Assembly (NCBI GenBank): GCA_018402155.1
Contig: JAGYJG010000001.1
Location: 1,818,501 to 1,882,500, forward strand
DNA from: Bacteroidia bacterium
GTDB taxonomy: Bacteria; Bacteroidota; Bacteroidia; NS11-12g; UBA9320
Reading direction: 5' to 3'
Length of the DNA: 64,000 nucleotides
The translations under genes and the position numbers were made by a program. Within the stretch, counting starts at the first letter, position 1, and each line of letters opens with the position of its first letter. Under the pieces are notes generated by a model. That model was given only the letters and a program-made list of their open reading frames with translations. It was not told the origin of the DNA and ran no database searches. This document shows positions 48,908-59,022 of this stretch, one piece after another.

Positions 48908-49588
48908 TTAAAATTTGGGTTTTGGCTTTGTTACGAAAACAGACTTTATATAGTTTGGCTCAAAGTAGGCCAAATTTTCAATATCCTGCCGATCCCATTT
49001 CTGATGTGCCTCTAATAGCAAGTGATGCGCATAAAGAATTAATTTGGCTTCTATTATACCTTCATTTTGACCAAAGTTTCGCAACCATTTCGACGCCCCG
49101 CTACCTACAGCCACTGCACCTTGCTGTACGAAATCCAAGGCCAATCGTTCATCAATTGTTATGAAGTCTTCGTCTGCCAAGGCCTCTAAATTTGGTGTAA
49201 AAACGCCTAAGTAAGCGTCCATTCGTCGAGCATCTATGAGACTAATTACGCGGGTAGCTGTTGGTACTTTTTCTAATGCAGCTGCTGCCAATGCTCGCAG
49301 AGTTGAGCAAGCAATGAGTGGCTTATTTGCTGCAAAACACAAGCCCTTTGCCAAGCTAACACCAATACGTAAACCGGTGTACGAACCGGGTCCGCCTCCT
49401 ACTACCACAGCATCTAAATCTGAAACTTTTATGCCGGCCATACACAAAACATCATCTACAAAAGATGCTAGATACGTGCTGTGTGAATTAGGCTCTTGTA
49501 TCCATTTTTCGGCTACTATTTCGCGCCCTTTTGATACGGCTGCAGAGCAAGTTTCTCCAGATGATTCTATAAGCAAAAACGTGGGCAC
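48908..49588 (-). CDS. tsaB: tRNA threonylcarbamoyladenosine synthesis protein TsaB
   Basis: 226 residues. LLIESSGETCSAAVSKGREI and VVVGGGPGSYTGLRIGVSLAKGLCF are the family hallmarks. It is a non-catalytic ASKHA-type partner of TsaD for t6A37 tRNA modification. It is 9 bases downstream of the next gene and co-transcribed. Confidence 0.93.
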   Translation of the reverse strand: MPTFLLIESSGETCSAAVSKGREIVAEKWIQEPNSHSTYLASFVDDVLCMAGIKVSDLDAVVVGGGPGSYTGLRIGVSLAKGLCFAANKPLIACSTLRALAAAALEKVPTATRVISLIDARRMDAYLGVFTPNLEALADEDFITIDERLALDFVQQGAVAVGSGASKWLRNFGQNEGIIEAKLILYAHHLLLEAHQKWDRQDIENLAYFEPNYIKSVFVTKPKPKF

Positions 49589-49597
49589 AAAAAAAAC

Positions 49598-50089
49598 TTA
49601 GTTACTTACAAATGACTTTACTTTTTTGAACGCCCAAGAATCTTTAAAAGGCAGCTGCCATCGCTCATCCAAATCCACCCGAGTACTAATACTGTTATCC
49701 AAAAACGTGGTATCCTCACTTATCAAACCACTGCGATACAACTTATTAACATCCACTAATTTGACTACTCTTAGTTTTTCATTTTGCACAAAAAAAAGAT
49801 TCATTCTATTGAACAAATCAAGTTGAAATTCCTCATCTATTTGCTTAAAAATCTCCGTCGCTTTATCTATGCTGCATCCTGTAGCTTCGGCTACTTCCTC
49901 GTCTACCGCTAGCAGCACTATTTGATTGTAAACTATATTAAAGTCTGCTGCCAACCGACTACCATGGGCCAACCAGTCTTTGCAAAAACTAGCCAAACGC
50001 CTGTTTATTTCAATGGCTTCTGTTGCACTAAGCGCCCTATCTGCTGCGTATATCCAAATTCGTCCATTACCTCCTAATGTTGGAAACAT
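49598..50089 (-). CDS. Conserved Bacteroidota protein, unknown function
   Basis: 163 residues beginning MFPTLGGNGRIWIYAADRAL. IEINRRLASFCKDWLAHGSRL, FNIVYNQIVLLAVDEEVAEATGCSID and DLFNRMNLFFVQ are typical of a small family found across Bacteroidota, sometimes labelled ABC transporter ATPase although it has no Walker motif here. Co-transcribed with tsaB. Confidence 0.75.
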   Translation of the reverse strand: MFPTLGGNGRIWIYAADRALSATEAIEINRRLASFCKDWLAHGSRLAADFNIVYNQIVLLAVDEEVAEATGCSIDKATEIFKQIDEEFQLDLFNRMNLFFVQNEKLRVVKLVDVNKLYRSGLISEDTTFLDNSISTRVDLDERWQLPFKDSWAFKKVKSFVSN

Positions 50090-50300
50090 TTGGCAAAGAT
50101 AAGAGAATGTATAAGAACCTAGCTGACTCCTGTGTGGTTATATTTTATGACTAGGTGAGTACATGCAAAATCTAACTAAAACAAAGAATATTTGGTACTA
50201 ATTTGCAGACCATAAAAAAGCAAAACCACAATGTAATAACATGTTTTGCAGAAAACTACCACATGGTCATTATAAAATTATCTTATTTAAAAATTATTTT

Positions 50301-50945
50301 TTAACCCTTTTCTGCAATCAAATAATCTGCAAACCCATAGTAGTCCCAATACACTCCGCCACGGACGTACCCTTTGGTAATATACTGCAAAAAGATTTTT
50401 ATAGGCATTAAAGCTATATTAATCCAACTTCTATTTTTACCAGCCATTTTCACCTTAAATCCTGCGGACATAAAAATATTGGCTACTTCTTTTATGGAAT
50501 AAATGCGCACGTGGGTATCATCATCAAAAAAATTAAGTGTTTCTTTTTTGCTTGGAAAAGTAGCGCTAGTCTCACACGGAAACTCAATGTAAAACAAACC
50601 ACCTGTTTTAAGTTTAGAAAAAAGTAGGGGTAGCACTTTATCTCCATTGTGCAAATGCTCTATAACGTGGCTCATAATGATTACATCATAGTAGTCATTA
50701 GGTATTTTAGAAAAGTCGAGCTGGGTAAGGTCGAGCTGAAAAAATGCATCCATATTTTGTATATCCTCAGCGGTATTGTCATAGCTTACATCTCGGTCTA
50801 CCCCAGTGTAGTGGCACTCAGGCAACCATTTTTTAGTGATGGTACTGGAGTGACTCCCAGAGCCTATATCCAAAATTTTTAAGGAATGGGTTTTAGCATA
50901 TTTGCTTATAGTTTTTAATCTAAAAGGCTTTAGCTTGGTACTCAT
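50301..50945 (-). CDS. Class I SAM-dependent methyltransferase
   Basis: 214 residues. LKILDIGSGSHSSTITKKWL is motif I, YTGVDRDVSYDN the acidic loop, and DVIIMSHVIEHLHNGDKVL the later motif. Likely a small-molecule or envelope methyltransferase; substrate unknown. It ends 210 bases from the previous gene, starts 6 bases from the fumC stop and shares its strand. Confidence 0.85.
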   Translation of the reverse strand: MSTKLKPFRLKTISKYAKTHSLKILDIGSGSHSSTITKKWLPECHYTGVDRDVSYDNTAEDIQNMDAFFQLDLTQLDFSKIPNDYYDVIIMSHVIEHLHNGDKVLPLLFSKLKTGGLFYIEFPCETSATFPSKKETLNFFDDDTHVRIYSIKEVANIFMSAGFKVKMAGKNRSWINIALMPIKIFLQYITKGYVRGGVYWDYYGFADYLIAEKG

Positions 50946-50951
50946 AGTTCT

Positions 50952-52355
50952 CTAAAATCCTAGTTCCATATCTCCGCACATATCAGCCGGCACTACCCAC
51001 TCGTCAAACTGCTCTACGGATAGTAAGCCCAAAGCTACACCAGCCTCTTTTAGTGTAGTATTATCTGAATAAGCTTTTTTTGCTATTTTGGCGGCGTTGT
51101 CATAGCCTATATGAGTGTTTAATGCTGTTACAAGCATTAACGAACTGTCCAATTTTTTCTGTATTTCGGTATGATTTGGCTCTATACCTGCTACACAATT
51201 GTCATTAAAAGACAAGCAAGCTTGCCCCAATATGCGTGCACTTTGTAGTACATTGGCTGCTATTAGCGGTTTAAAAACGTTCAACTCAAAATGGCCATTG
51301 CTGCCACCTATGGTTACTGCTACGTCATTGCCCATTACCTGTGCACACACCATAGTAAGTGCCTCACACTGCGTAGGATTTACCTTACCAGGCATAATAC
51401 TTGAACCCGGCTCGTTGCTTGGTATTGTTATTTCTCCTATACCACTTCGGGGACCAGAGCTTAGCATTCTAATGTCATTTCCTATCTTCATACAACTCAC
51501 TGCGGCCCTTTTTAGTGCACCGTGCAGTTCTACCATAGCATCGTGAGCAGCCAGTGCTTCAAATTTATTTTCGGCCGTGCGAAAAGGCATAGCCATTTCC
51601 AAAGCAATCTTGGCAGCTACCATTTCAGCATAGCCTGTAGGCGTGTTGAGCCCAGTACCTACAGCCGTACCACCTAGCGCTATTTCTTGAGCTCCTATCA
51701 TGGCATTTTCTATAGCTATTATGCTCATTTCTAACTGTCTTCGGTATCCAGAAAACTCCTGACCTAAGGTAAGCGGAGTAGCATCCATAAAATGTGTGCG
51801 TCCTATTTTTACAATTTCTTTAAAGTCTCTCGCTTTCTTTTTAAACGTATCTTTAAGCACTTGCAAGCCTGGAATTGCAAAATCAATCATCTGCTTGTAG
51901 ACCGCAATACTCATGGCTGTAGGAAAAGTATCGTTGCTACTTTGAGACTTATTCACATCATCATTGGGATGCAAAATTTTCTTTTCATCAGATAAATTAC
52001 CCCCATTAAGTACGTGACCTCTATTGGCAATTACCTCATTTACATTCATATTACTCTGCGTTCCGGAGCCTGTTTGCCAGATTACTAAGGGAAACTGATC
52101 ATCCAATTTCCCATCTATTATCTCATTACAAACATCAGAAATAAGGTCTGCTTTTTCTTGCGAAAGTACACCCAGTTCTGCATTGGTCATAGCCGCACAC
52201 TTTTTCAAAACCCCAAATGCTCTGATAATTTCAATTGGCATTTTTTGATTCCCAATTTTGAAATTTTCTACCGAACGCTGCGTTTGTGCTGCCCAGTATT
52301 TGTCTGCTGGTACGTTTATCTCTCCTATGCTGTCTCGCTCTACTCTATATTCCAT
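50952..52355 (-). CDS. fumC: Class II fumarate hydratase
   Basis: 467 residues. Signature [20 protein letters not shown], catalytic [20 protein letters not shown] and [19 protein letters not shown] are intact. It interconverts fumarate and malate in the TCA cycle, complementing icd in this window. The methyltransferase follows directly. Confidence 0.96.
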   Translation of the reverse strand: MEYRVERDSIGEINVPADKYWAAQTQRSVENFKIGNQKMPIEIIRAFGVLKKCAAMTNAELGVLSQEKADLISDVCNEIIDGKLDDQFPLVIWQTGSGTQSNMNVNEVIANRGHVLNGGNLSDEKKILHPNDDVNKSQSSNDTFPTAMSIAVYKQMIDFAIPGLQVLKDTFKKKARDFKEIVKIGRTHFMDATPLTLGQEFSGYRRQLEMSIIAIENAMIGAQEIALGGTAVGTGLNTPTGYAEMVAAKIALEMAMPFRTAENKFEALAAHDAMVELHGALKRAAVSCMKIGNDIRMLSSGPRSGIGEITIPSNEPGSSIMPGKVNPTQCEALTMVCAQVMGNDVAVTIGGSNGHFELNVFKPLIAANVLQSARILGQACLSFNDNCVAGIEPNHTEIQKKLDSSLMLVTALNTHIGYDNAAKIAKKAYSDNTTLKEAGVALGLLSVEQFDEWVVPADMCGDMELGF

Positions 52356-52460
52356 GTTTCTGTACTATAAAATGGATACAAAGGTAGTTAATCACATTGG
52401 TTATGGATAAACAGAGTAAACCTTTTTATACTTTTGCAGTAATTTAATAAATTAAAAAAG

Positions 52461-53048
52461 ATGAAAAAAATCATAGTAACTATTTTGACCATAGTTTTTG
52501 TAGCAAGTATCAACTTTACAGAAGCACAAACACTTACAAAACAAGAAAAACGGACCTTAAAAAAAGAAATCAAGACCTACAAGAAAAATCCTGAAAAATG
52601 GGTGAGAATGCAAGAAGGACATAAAAAACAAGTCACAGACCTGCGCCAAGAAGTAGCTGACTTAAAAGCCAAACTAGCCGAAATGGAACAACTGCGCCAA
52701 GAAAAACAAGTTCTTGCAGATAAACTAGCCACACTAGAGCTTCAGTATGCCCAACTAAAATCATCAATGCCTAGCACCAAACTTCCTATGGGAACCGTCT
52801 ATCAAGTGCAGATGGGCTATTATGAATACTTGGATTTAGTATCTTTCAATGACAAATTGAAAACAATAAAAGCAGAAGAAGTCGAGGGAAAAAAAAGGTA
52901 TGTAATCGGACATTTTGAAAACCTAATGGATGCAGTACAATTTAGAAACGACATTAAAACCCTCGGAATAAAAGATGCTTTTGTATCGCAATATATCAAC
53001 GGAAACCGAAATATGGAATTTGACGCGATGAAAGCTATAGAAAATTAA
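52461..53048 (+). CDS. Secreted protein with coiled coil and SPOR-like domain
   Basis: 195 residues, signal peptide ending TEAQ (about 23). A coiled coil (about 50-95: RQEVADLKAKLAEMEQLRQE) is followed by a SPOR-like half: YQVQMGYYEYLDLVSFNDKL and GHFENLMDAVQFRNDIKTLG. SPOR domains bind denuded peptidoglycan, so a periplasmic septal or wall role is plausible. Divergent from fumC. A TACTTTTG -7 box lies at 52429-52436. Confidence 0.7.
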   Translation: MKKIIVTILTIVFVASINFTEAQTLTKQEKRTLKKEIKTYKKNPEKWVRMQEGHKKQVTDLRQEVADLKAKLAEMEQLRQEKQVLADKLATLELQYAQLKSSMPSTKLPMGTVYQVQMGYYEYLDLVSFNDKLKTIKAEEVEGKKRYVIGHFENLMDAVQFRNDIKTLGIKDAFVSQYINGNRNMEFDAMKAIEN

Positions 53049-53066
53049 GTATAACAGTAGTATCGA

Positions 53067-53109
53067 TATAAAGCCTGCTATTTTTCTGTGAAAGATAGCA
53101 GGCTTTATA
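53067..53109. terminator. Perfect 15-base hairpin after the SPOR-like gene
   Basis: TATAAAGCCTGCTAT (53067-53081) pairs perfectly with ATAGCAGGCTTTATA (53095-53109) around a 13-base loop; A/T-rich on both sides, so it could serve either direction. Confidence 0.75.
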
Positions 53110-53483
53110 TATAAAACAATCACCATTTCTTAGTATCAAAGCATACGCTTAGAAGTCACAGAGCATTACTAGCTGCAAACAAAGACCCATACGTAAGGTT
53201 CTAATTTGGATAGTCAGCAATTGCGTTGTCTGTTATGTCTTGTTGGTCTCAGCTGTTGTTTTTTGCTGGAGTTTTTCGAGACTCTTGCTCTTGCATTGCG
53301 TTTTTCGCTACATTACCATTAACTATTGCTCTTCGTCACTTTTGCCGCTTGCTGCGCTCTCAGATACAATGACGGGTGCACACCTACCACGTCATTAACA
53401 TTATGCTTTGCCGAAGCAGACAGTGAGTGTAGTTTTCACGAAATATAGTTGCACATCATGGCTCTCGTATAAAAAAATATGAA
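53110..53483. other. Intergenic region, no supported gene
   Basis: 374 bases between convergent genes. Open frames are short, low-complexity and without starts. No RNA gene recognised. Confidence 0.3.
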
Positions 53484-53855
53484 CTACACTATATCCTCAT
53501 AATTGGTAAACTTTCCGTCGTGCCATATATCTTCTATCTCGTAAAACTCACGAACATCTTTTTGAAACACGTGCACCACCACATTGACGTAATCTAAGAG
53601 TACCCAACGGTTCTCCCCTTGACCTTCACGGCTATTGGGATTCTCTTTCAAGGCCTTTCGCGTTTCGTCTTCTACACTATCAGCTATAGCTTTTACCTGT
53701 CTATCGCTATCTCCATGGCACACTATAAAATAATCTGCAGCAGCCTCATTGATTTGCGAAAGATCAATCTTTATGACATTCTTAGCTTTTTTGTCTTGCA
53801 TGCCTTTCACGATAACTTCTGCGAGTACATCGGAGATTTTGGTATTTTTTGCCAT
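53484..53855 (-). CDS. rsfS: Ribosome silencing factor
   Basis: 123 residues. NEAAADYFIVCHGDSDRQVKA and NRWVLLDYVNVVVHVFQKDV are diagnostic of RsfS, which binds ribosomal protein uL14 and blocks subunit joining in starvation. Divergent from birA, 54 bases apart, an arrangement common in this phylum. Confidence 0.94.
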   Translation of the reverse strand: MAKNTKISDVLAEVIVKGMQDKKAKNVIKIDLSQINEAAADYFIVCHGDSDRQVKAIADSVEDETRKALKENPNSREGQGENRWVLLDYVNVVVHVFQKDVREFYEIEDIWHDGKFTNYEDIV

Positions 53856-53909
53856 TTATTGAGATAACTTTGGAGCAAAATTAGTTTAATCCATCAATAC
53901 TCGACCTTA

Positions 53910-54626
53910 TTGGCTACTTACAACATAGAATTTTTAGCAGAGGTAGACTCTACCAATTCATACCTGCGCAAAAAAGCCGCTGAGCAACCGCTGCCTGCCC
54001 AGTATGCTGTATGTGCCAGCGTGCAGCTCCACGGAAAAGGCCAACGTGGAAATACGTGGAAGAGTGAAGCTTTTCTCAATCTCACAGCTAGCTTTGTGGT
54101 AAAAAACCCAGGTAATATACTAGAGCTCAGTTGGCTCAATAACGCCGCTGCAATAGCTACGACCAAAACCTTGGAGGTATTTGGCGTATCACGACCAACC
54201 ATAAAATGGCCAAATGACGTATATATAGGTGACCGAAAAATAGCAGGAATACTCACTGAAAATATTTTAATAAACGGTCATGTATCTATAGCTGTAGTGG
54301 GAATAGGGGTCAATGTAAACCAACTGAAATTTGATGGGATACCTGCTACCAGTATAGCAGCTGTAACTGGTTCAGAAAATGATATTACAGACCTATTACA
54401 ATCATTATATCTCCAGTTTTACTCTTCACTGGAAGTAGATAAGCATACACTATTGCAGCAGGTGAATGAACGACTCTACAAAAAAGATACACTTGTAACT
54501 TTTGAGCACGAAGGACGTTTTGTATCTTTCACCGTAAAAAATCTTTTAAAAAACGGTAACTTGGAGGTAAGTGACGGTACGAAGTCAATAGAAATAGAAC
54601 ATCATAGAACAAAATGGCTAAAATAA
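53910..54626 (+). CDS. birA: Biotin--[acetyl-CoA-carboxylase] ligase
   Basis: 238 residues from a TTG at 53910 (MATYNIEFLAEVDSTN). GKGQRGNTWKSE is the biotinyl-AMP loop, KWPNDVYIGDRKIAGILTE the catalytic Lys region. There is no HTH domain, so it is enzyme only. Overlaps coaX by 13 bases. It would biotinylate the acetyl-CoA carboxylase carrier. Confidence 0.93.
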   Translation: MATYNIEFLAEVDSTNSYLRKKAAEQPLPAQYAVCASVQLHGKGQRGNTWKSEAFLNLTASFVVKNPGNILELSWLNNAAAIATTKTLEVFGVSRPTIKWPNDVYIGDRKIAGILTENILINGHVSIAVVGIGVNVNQLKFDGIPATSIAAVTGSENDITDLLQSLYLQFYSSLEVDKHTLLQQVNERLYKKDTLVTFEHEGRFVSFTVKNLLKNGNLEVSDGTKSIEIEHHRTKWLK

Positions 54627-55321
54627 ATCTATGCATAGACATAGGCAACACAAATGCAAAAGCAGCTGTGTACGCTGATGGTATTTTGCAGCAGTACTAT
54701 AACCCTTTTAACGCAAAAATACTAGCATCCTACCGAGAGCAACAAGCACGTGTACTAGTGTGTGCCAGCGGAAAAAATGATGCACTACAAAAGCACCTAA
54801 AACCCCATGATTATCTTACACATCTTACACCACTGCCTATAGCACTAGACTACCTCACGCCGCATACCCTCGGAAGTGATAGAATAGCAGCTGCCGTAGG
54901 AGCCCACGCTATAGATCCGTCAGCCACTTGGCTTGTGTTGGATTTAGGTACTTGTCTTACCTTAGATCTCCTGCACGAAAATAAATTTTTGGGCGGACTT
55001 ATATCTCCCGGTGTGCAAATGAGACTTAAAGCGATGAATGTTTTTACCGCTGGGTTACCCCTTGTAAAACCAGATTATACTTCTTCTTTCCCGGGAAAAT
55101 CAACTGAGCATAGCCTTCAAATAGGCGTTTGCCAATCTATTGGTTTTGAAATGGTCGGCTATATTCAACAAATAAATCAGAAGTATTCCAATGTCAAAAT
55201 TGCAGATTGCAGTAATATCCCTTTTCATTTTGGTAAAAAGATTGAAAATATGATATTCGCACGCCCAAAACTAGTAGTAGAAGGACTAAATCACATTTTA
55301 GAATACAATGAACAAAAATAA
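54614..55321 (+). CDS. coaX: Type III pantothenate kinase
   Basis: 235 residues. CIDIGNTNAKAAVY (phosphate loop), TLGSDRIAAAVGAH and WLVLDLGTCLTLDLL identify CoaX, the first step of CoA synthesis. Overlaps both neighbours by 13-14 bases. Confidence 0.94.
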   Translation: MAKINLCIDIGNTNAKAAVYADGILQQYYNPFNAKILASYREQQARVLVCASGKNDALQKHLKPHDYLTHLTPLPIALDYLTPHTLGSDRIAAAVGAHAIDPSATWLVLDLGTCLTLDLLHENKFLGGLISPGVQMRLKAMNVFTAGLPLVKPDYTSSFPGKSTEHSLQIGVCQSIGFEMVGYIQQINQKYSNVKIADCSNIPFHFGKKIENMIFARPKLVVEGLNHILEYNEQK

Positions 55322-56654
55322 GTTAATACTATTCCAAATTGTGATGTTAGGGTCTCTTCATACAATTGGCCAAACAGGAACCACATCGCCCTATTCATCA
55401 TTTGGACTTGGTGAGTTGAAACCTTCTACGTTTTTTCAGCATCAAGCAACCGGCGGGACTTCTATTTCTCAACAAGAAAAAGGTGTTTTCTCAGCAGCTA
55501 ACCCAGCCAGTTACGCCAATATCGATTTTACCATTTTTGACGCAGGTCTGCGCGCCACGTTAGGTACACGTACCTCTGCTACCTCTACTACACCTATTGC
55601 ATCTGGAAATTTCAATCACTTTGCTATGGCATTTCCGTTGGGGACCAAGCGAAAAATGGGAGTAAGCTTTGGTACCAACCAGTATAGCGATATAGGATAC
55701 AACTTACGAAATAATGTAACTAGTGACACACCAAGCTACTATAATATTTTCAGTGGATCAGGCGGCATATCACGCGTGTATATAGGCTACGGTATAGCCT
55801 TACTCAAAAACTTAAAATTGGGAGCTAATATAAATTACAACTTTGGTAGTATGCTCAACGCCAAAGCTCGGGTATATCCCAATACTGACAATGTTTTGAG
55901 CTTTAGTGATGAGCAATCTATAGCTTACCGCGGACTAGACTATACGCTTGGTGTACAATATAGTCTACAACAAAATAGACAAAGCAACAACACATCAAAA
56001 GAACCCATAAAGCACACCTTTGGCGCTGCTCTACAAACCAGTACACAACTTACAGGCATAGGTTATCAATATTCAGAGACTTTTTATGGAAGTCTATTTG
56101 ACCGAGGGGTACGCGGAGAAAACCTAACGATAGACTCTATTTATTACAGAGACAATACACGCGATACATTAACCAAACCAATAGGATTTACCCTTGGATA
56201 TACCGTGTCTAAAGGTGAACAATGGGCGTTATCGCTAGAAACAGAACAAAACCAATGGTCTAGTATACAAAATGGCAGTAAAGGGAACCCATTTTTCAAT
56301 AACACACGCTACTCCGCGGGCCTCAGTATCGTCCCATCAACCAAGTATAGTGAAAAAGGAAACTTTTTTAAGAAGATAAAATATAGCGCAGGTTTCAGAT
56401 ACGAAAACCTTTATTACAATTTCCAAAACACACAACTAACTGATATTGGCATAAGTTTTGGGCTAGGTTTGCCTGTAATAAGGTCATTTAGACTAGATGA
56501 AGAAAAAGTAGCTGTAGTAAGCAGAATAAATATCACAGCTGAGTATATAAAAAGAGGAACAACAACCAACGGACTACTGCAAGAGGATTTTTTTAACATA
56601 GGAATAGGATTAAATTTTAACGACAAATGGTTTACAAAACGGAAATATCAATAG
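55308..56654 (+). CDS. Outer-membrane beta-barrel protein
   Basis: 448 residues with signal peptide (cleavage near IGQTG, 22-24) and many alternating amphipathic strands. TSPYSSFGLGELKPSTFF and QEKGVFSAANPASYA are recurrent in Bacteroidota barrel proteins adjacent to coaX. The stop lies 8 bases before the likely start of the next gene. Probably part of the envelope-building run up to lptC; substrate unknown. Confidence 0.75.
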   Translation: MNKNKLILFQIVMLGSLHTIGQTGTTSPYSSFGLGELKPSTFFQHQATGGTSISQQEKGVFSAANPASYANIDFTIFDAGLRATLGTRTSATSTTPIASGNFNHFAMAFPLGTKRKMGVSFGTNQYSDIGYNLRNNVTSDTPSYYNIFSGSGGISRVYIGYGIALLKNLKLGANINYNFGSMLNAKARVYPNTDNVLSFSDEQSIAYRGLDYTLGVQYSLQQNRQSNNTSKEPIKHTFGAALQTSTQLTGIGYQYSETFYGSLFDRGVRGENLTIDSIYYRDNTRDTLTKPIGFTLGYTVSKGEQWALSLETEQNQWSSIQNGSKGNPFFNNTRYSAGLSIVPSTKYSEKGNFFKKIKYSAGFRYENLYYNFQNTQLTDIGISFGLGLPVIRSFRLDEEKVAVVSRINITAEYIKRGTTTNGLLQEDFFNIGIGLNFNDKWFTKRKYQ

Positions 56655-56662
56655 CAAACACA

Positions 56663-58165
56663 ATGAAAAAACACTTATTACTTATGCTTATGGCACTTTT
56701 AAGCTTGGTCGCTGTAGCACAAGACACTGATGATGAAGAAGACAAAGAAGACGAAAACAGTGATACACCCTCTGCTTGCACTAACAAATGGGGTTTAGAC
56801 TCTGTAGAAACTGCAAAACAACTATCCCTCTTCAACCAATACTACCAAGAAAAAAAATATGTAGAAGCATACCCATATTGGAAATATCTTTTTGATAATG
56901 CACCGTGTATTCAAAAACGTATAACCTTTGCCGGACCATACATTATAAAGAAGAAACTACGCGAAGTAGTGGCAGAGCGTAAGCCTATATTTGCAGCAGA
57001 AAAAGAAAAACAACAAGAACTAAAAGAAGCTGGCAACCAAGAAAACTACGACGCTCATAAAGAAATTATGAAGGCGAACAGCGCTGCTTATAGTGCAGAG
57101 CTAGAACAATATGCCGAACTGGTTTATGATTGTCACCGGAAGCGAATCATATTTTGGGGAGATGATGCCAAGGTGCTTGGCAAACTAGCAGATGATATGT
57201 CAAAACTAACCCCAAATAGAAGACTTGAAGCACTCGGTATCTTCGAAAAATCTATAGATTTGGCGGGTGAAAATACAGTTTATGATGTCCCAAAAGATTA
57301 CATTTACGCAGGAGTAAATTTATACAAGAAGAAAGAAATGGGCATGGATAGCCTTTTTCTTATACTGGATAAAGTTACCCCTATTATTGACGCCAATATA
57401 GCTAAATACACCTCGGCAGGTATCAGTGCTAAAGATAGTGCGGTAGGATTGAAATGGATAAAGACACAAGACGCCGTAATAGGAATGATGAAACCATACC
57501 TAGATTGTGAGAAATTGGAAGAACTTAAAAAGCCGTATTTCGCTGATAATAAAACCAACACAGCTTGGCTAAAATCAACAATAAAATTACTAGACAGAGG
57601 TGGCTGCGAAAGCAAACAGTTCTACTTCCAATGTTCAGAAGCACTTTTTGGATTAGAACCAAGCACTGATGCTGCACTTAGCTTGGCCAAAGCATTTGGT
57701 AAGCAAGGTGACGATACTAAAGCAGTATCGTATTACACGAAAGCTGCTAACCTTGCCTCTACAGATGACATAAAGTATGATATTTGGATAAAATTGGCTA
57801 AAACGGCTAAAAATAATGGACAGTATAGCACCGTTAGAGATTACGCAAGAAAAGCCTTAACCATAAACCAAAATAGCGGTGAAGCCTATATTCTTATAGG
57901 AGATGCCTACGCTGCTAGTGCAGCTAGCTGTGGAAGTGGAGATCTTGGTAGAGGCGGAGTATACTTGGTAGCAGTAGATAAGTACGCTAAAGCTAAAAGT
58001 GTAGACCCAAGTGTAGCAGAAGACGCTCAAAGTAAAATTAATAAATACTCCGCATATTTTCCTGGCAAAGAAGACGCATTTTTTAAAGGAATAAATAATG
58101 GTGACTCATACAGTGTAGGTTGCTGGATAGGCGAAAATACTACTGTACGTACCATAGGTAGCTAA
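56663..58165 (+). CDS. Secreted TPR-repeat protein
   Basis: 500 residues from ATG 56663 (MKKHLLLMLMALLSLVAVAQ); 12 in-frame codons precede but this Met gives a clean signal peptide. An acidic stretch (about 21-35) is followed by helices with TPR-type repeats near 360-450 (DAALSLAKAFGKQGDDTKAV, YSTVRDYARKALTINQNSGE). Possibly a periplasmic scaffold. Directly between the barrel protein and lptC. Confidence 0.75.
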   Translation: MKKHLLLMLMALLSLVAVAQDTDDEEDKEDENSDTPSACTNKWGLDSVETAKQLSLFNQYYQEKKYVEAYPYWKYLFDNAPCIQKRITFAGPYIIKKKLREVVAERKPIFAAEKEKQQELKEAGNQENYDAHKEIMKANSAAYSAELEQYAELVYDCHRKRIIFWGDDAKVLGKLADDMSKLTPNRRLEALGIFEKSIDLAGENTVYDVPKDYIYAGVNLYKKKEMGMDSLFLILDKVTPIIDANIAKYTSAGISAKDSAVGLKWIKTQDAVIGMMKPYLDCEKLEELKKPYFADNKTNTAWLKSTIKLLDRGGCESKQFYFQCSEALFGLEPSTDAALSLAKAFGKQGDDTKAVSYYTKAANLASTDDIKYDIWIKLAKTAKNNGQYSTVRDYARKALTINQNSGEAYILIGDAYAASAASCGSGDLGRGGVYLVAVDKYAKAKSVDPSVAEDAQSKINKYSAYFPGKEDAFFKGINNGDSYSVGCWIGENTTVRTIGS

Positions 58166-58169
58166 TACA

Positions 58170-58748
58170 ATGTGTTTGCAACCTTATATAAATCAAGCGG
58201 CAGTATTATTTACTGCCGCTTTTTTAATGTCTTGTGCAGGAAATCATACCGTAGAGGAGTTATCAGAACTCAATTTACTTAAAGATAGTTTAAGTGTAGA
58301 AGTGGCGAATGAGGTGATAATTACCTATACAGACTCGGCCTTGATGCGTGCAATTATTGAGGCACCAGTTATGAAAAGATTTCCAGACAAGGATAATCCC
58401 CGCCTAGAAATGCCCAAAGGTGTCCACGCACTATTTTTTGATAATGTGGGAGACACAAGCAGTAAGTTAGACGCCTTGTATGCTATGCACTTTGAAAAAG
58501 ACGACCGAATAGAAATACGCGATAGCGTTAGGGTGCTAAATAGAAAAGATGAAGAAATACAAACAGACGAACTAATCTGGGACAAAAAGAAACGGATGGT
58601 AACATCTGATAAAACTGTGAGAGTGCGCATACGAAACGAGAAAATTATTATTGCTGAAGGTTTTGAAAGTGATGAAAGTTTTCTTAACTATAAGCTTACA
58701 AAAGTAACTGGCGTCGTATATTTAAACGATGAAATAAGCCCTGAGTAG
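58170..58748 (+). CDS. lptC: LPS export protein LptC
   Basis: 192 residues. Lipobox-like LMSCAGNHT near residue 21, then LptC strands: ARIKA-type region replaced by LMRAIIEAPVMKRF, LDALYAMHFEKDDRIEIRDS, and DELIWDKKKRMVTSDKTVRV. It takes LPS from LptB2FG toward LptA in the periplasm. Co-transcribed with the TPR gene, 4 bases apart. Confidence 0.85.
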   Translation: MCLQPYINQAAVLFTAAFLMSCAGNHTVEELSELNLLKDSLSVEVANEVIITYTDSALMRAIIEAPVMKRFPDKDNPRLEMPKGVHALFFDNVGDTSSKLDALYAMHFEKDDRIEIRDSVRVLNRKDEEIQTDELIWDKKKRMVTSDKTVRVRIRNEKIIIAEGFESDESFLNYKLTKVTGVVYLNDEISPE

Positions 58749-58787
58749 TTTATATTCGCTAATATTAATTCTTTATACCCTACCTTA

Positions 58788-58997
58788 ATGAAACGATTAC
58801 CACGCATATTACAAATTATCTGGATGCTCATAGCAGTAGTCTCAATATTCGAAGCCTTCAGTATATTTTCCTCTGATATACACGATAAGACCTCTGGCTA
58901 TCTTTTTGTAGGATTAACTCTTTTTGCCGGAATACGGTATGGTATACTGCGCAGAAAACAATACCAAGAAGAAAAAAGCCGAGAGAAGTATAAATAA
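58788..58997 (+). CDS. Small membrane protein
   Basis: 69 residues, two membrane helices (IIWMLIAVVSIFEAFSIF and SGYLFVGLTLFAGIRYGILR) and a basic C-terminus. Follows lptC by 39 bases on the same strand. Function unknown. Confidence 0.6.
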   Translation: MKRLPRILQIIWMLIAVVSIFEAFSIFSSDIHDKTSGYLFVGLTLFAGIRYGILRRKQYQEEKSREKYK

Positions 58998-59022
58998 AAA
59001 CCAGAAGCTATTTAAGATATAA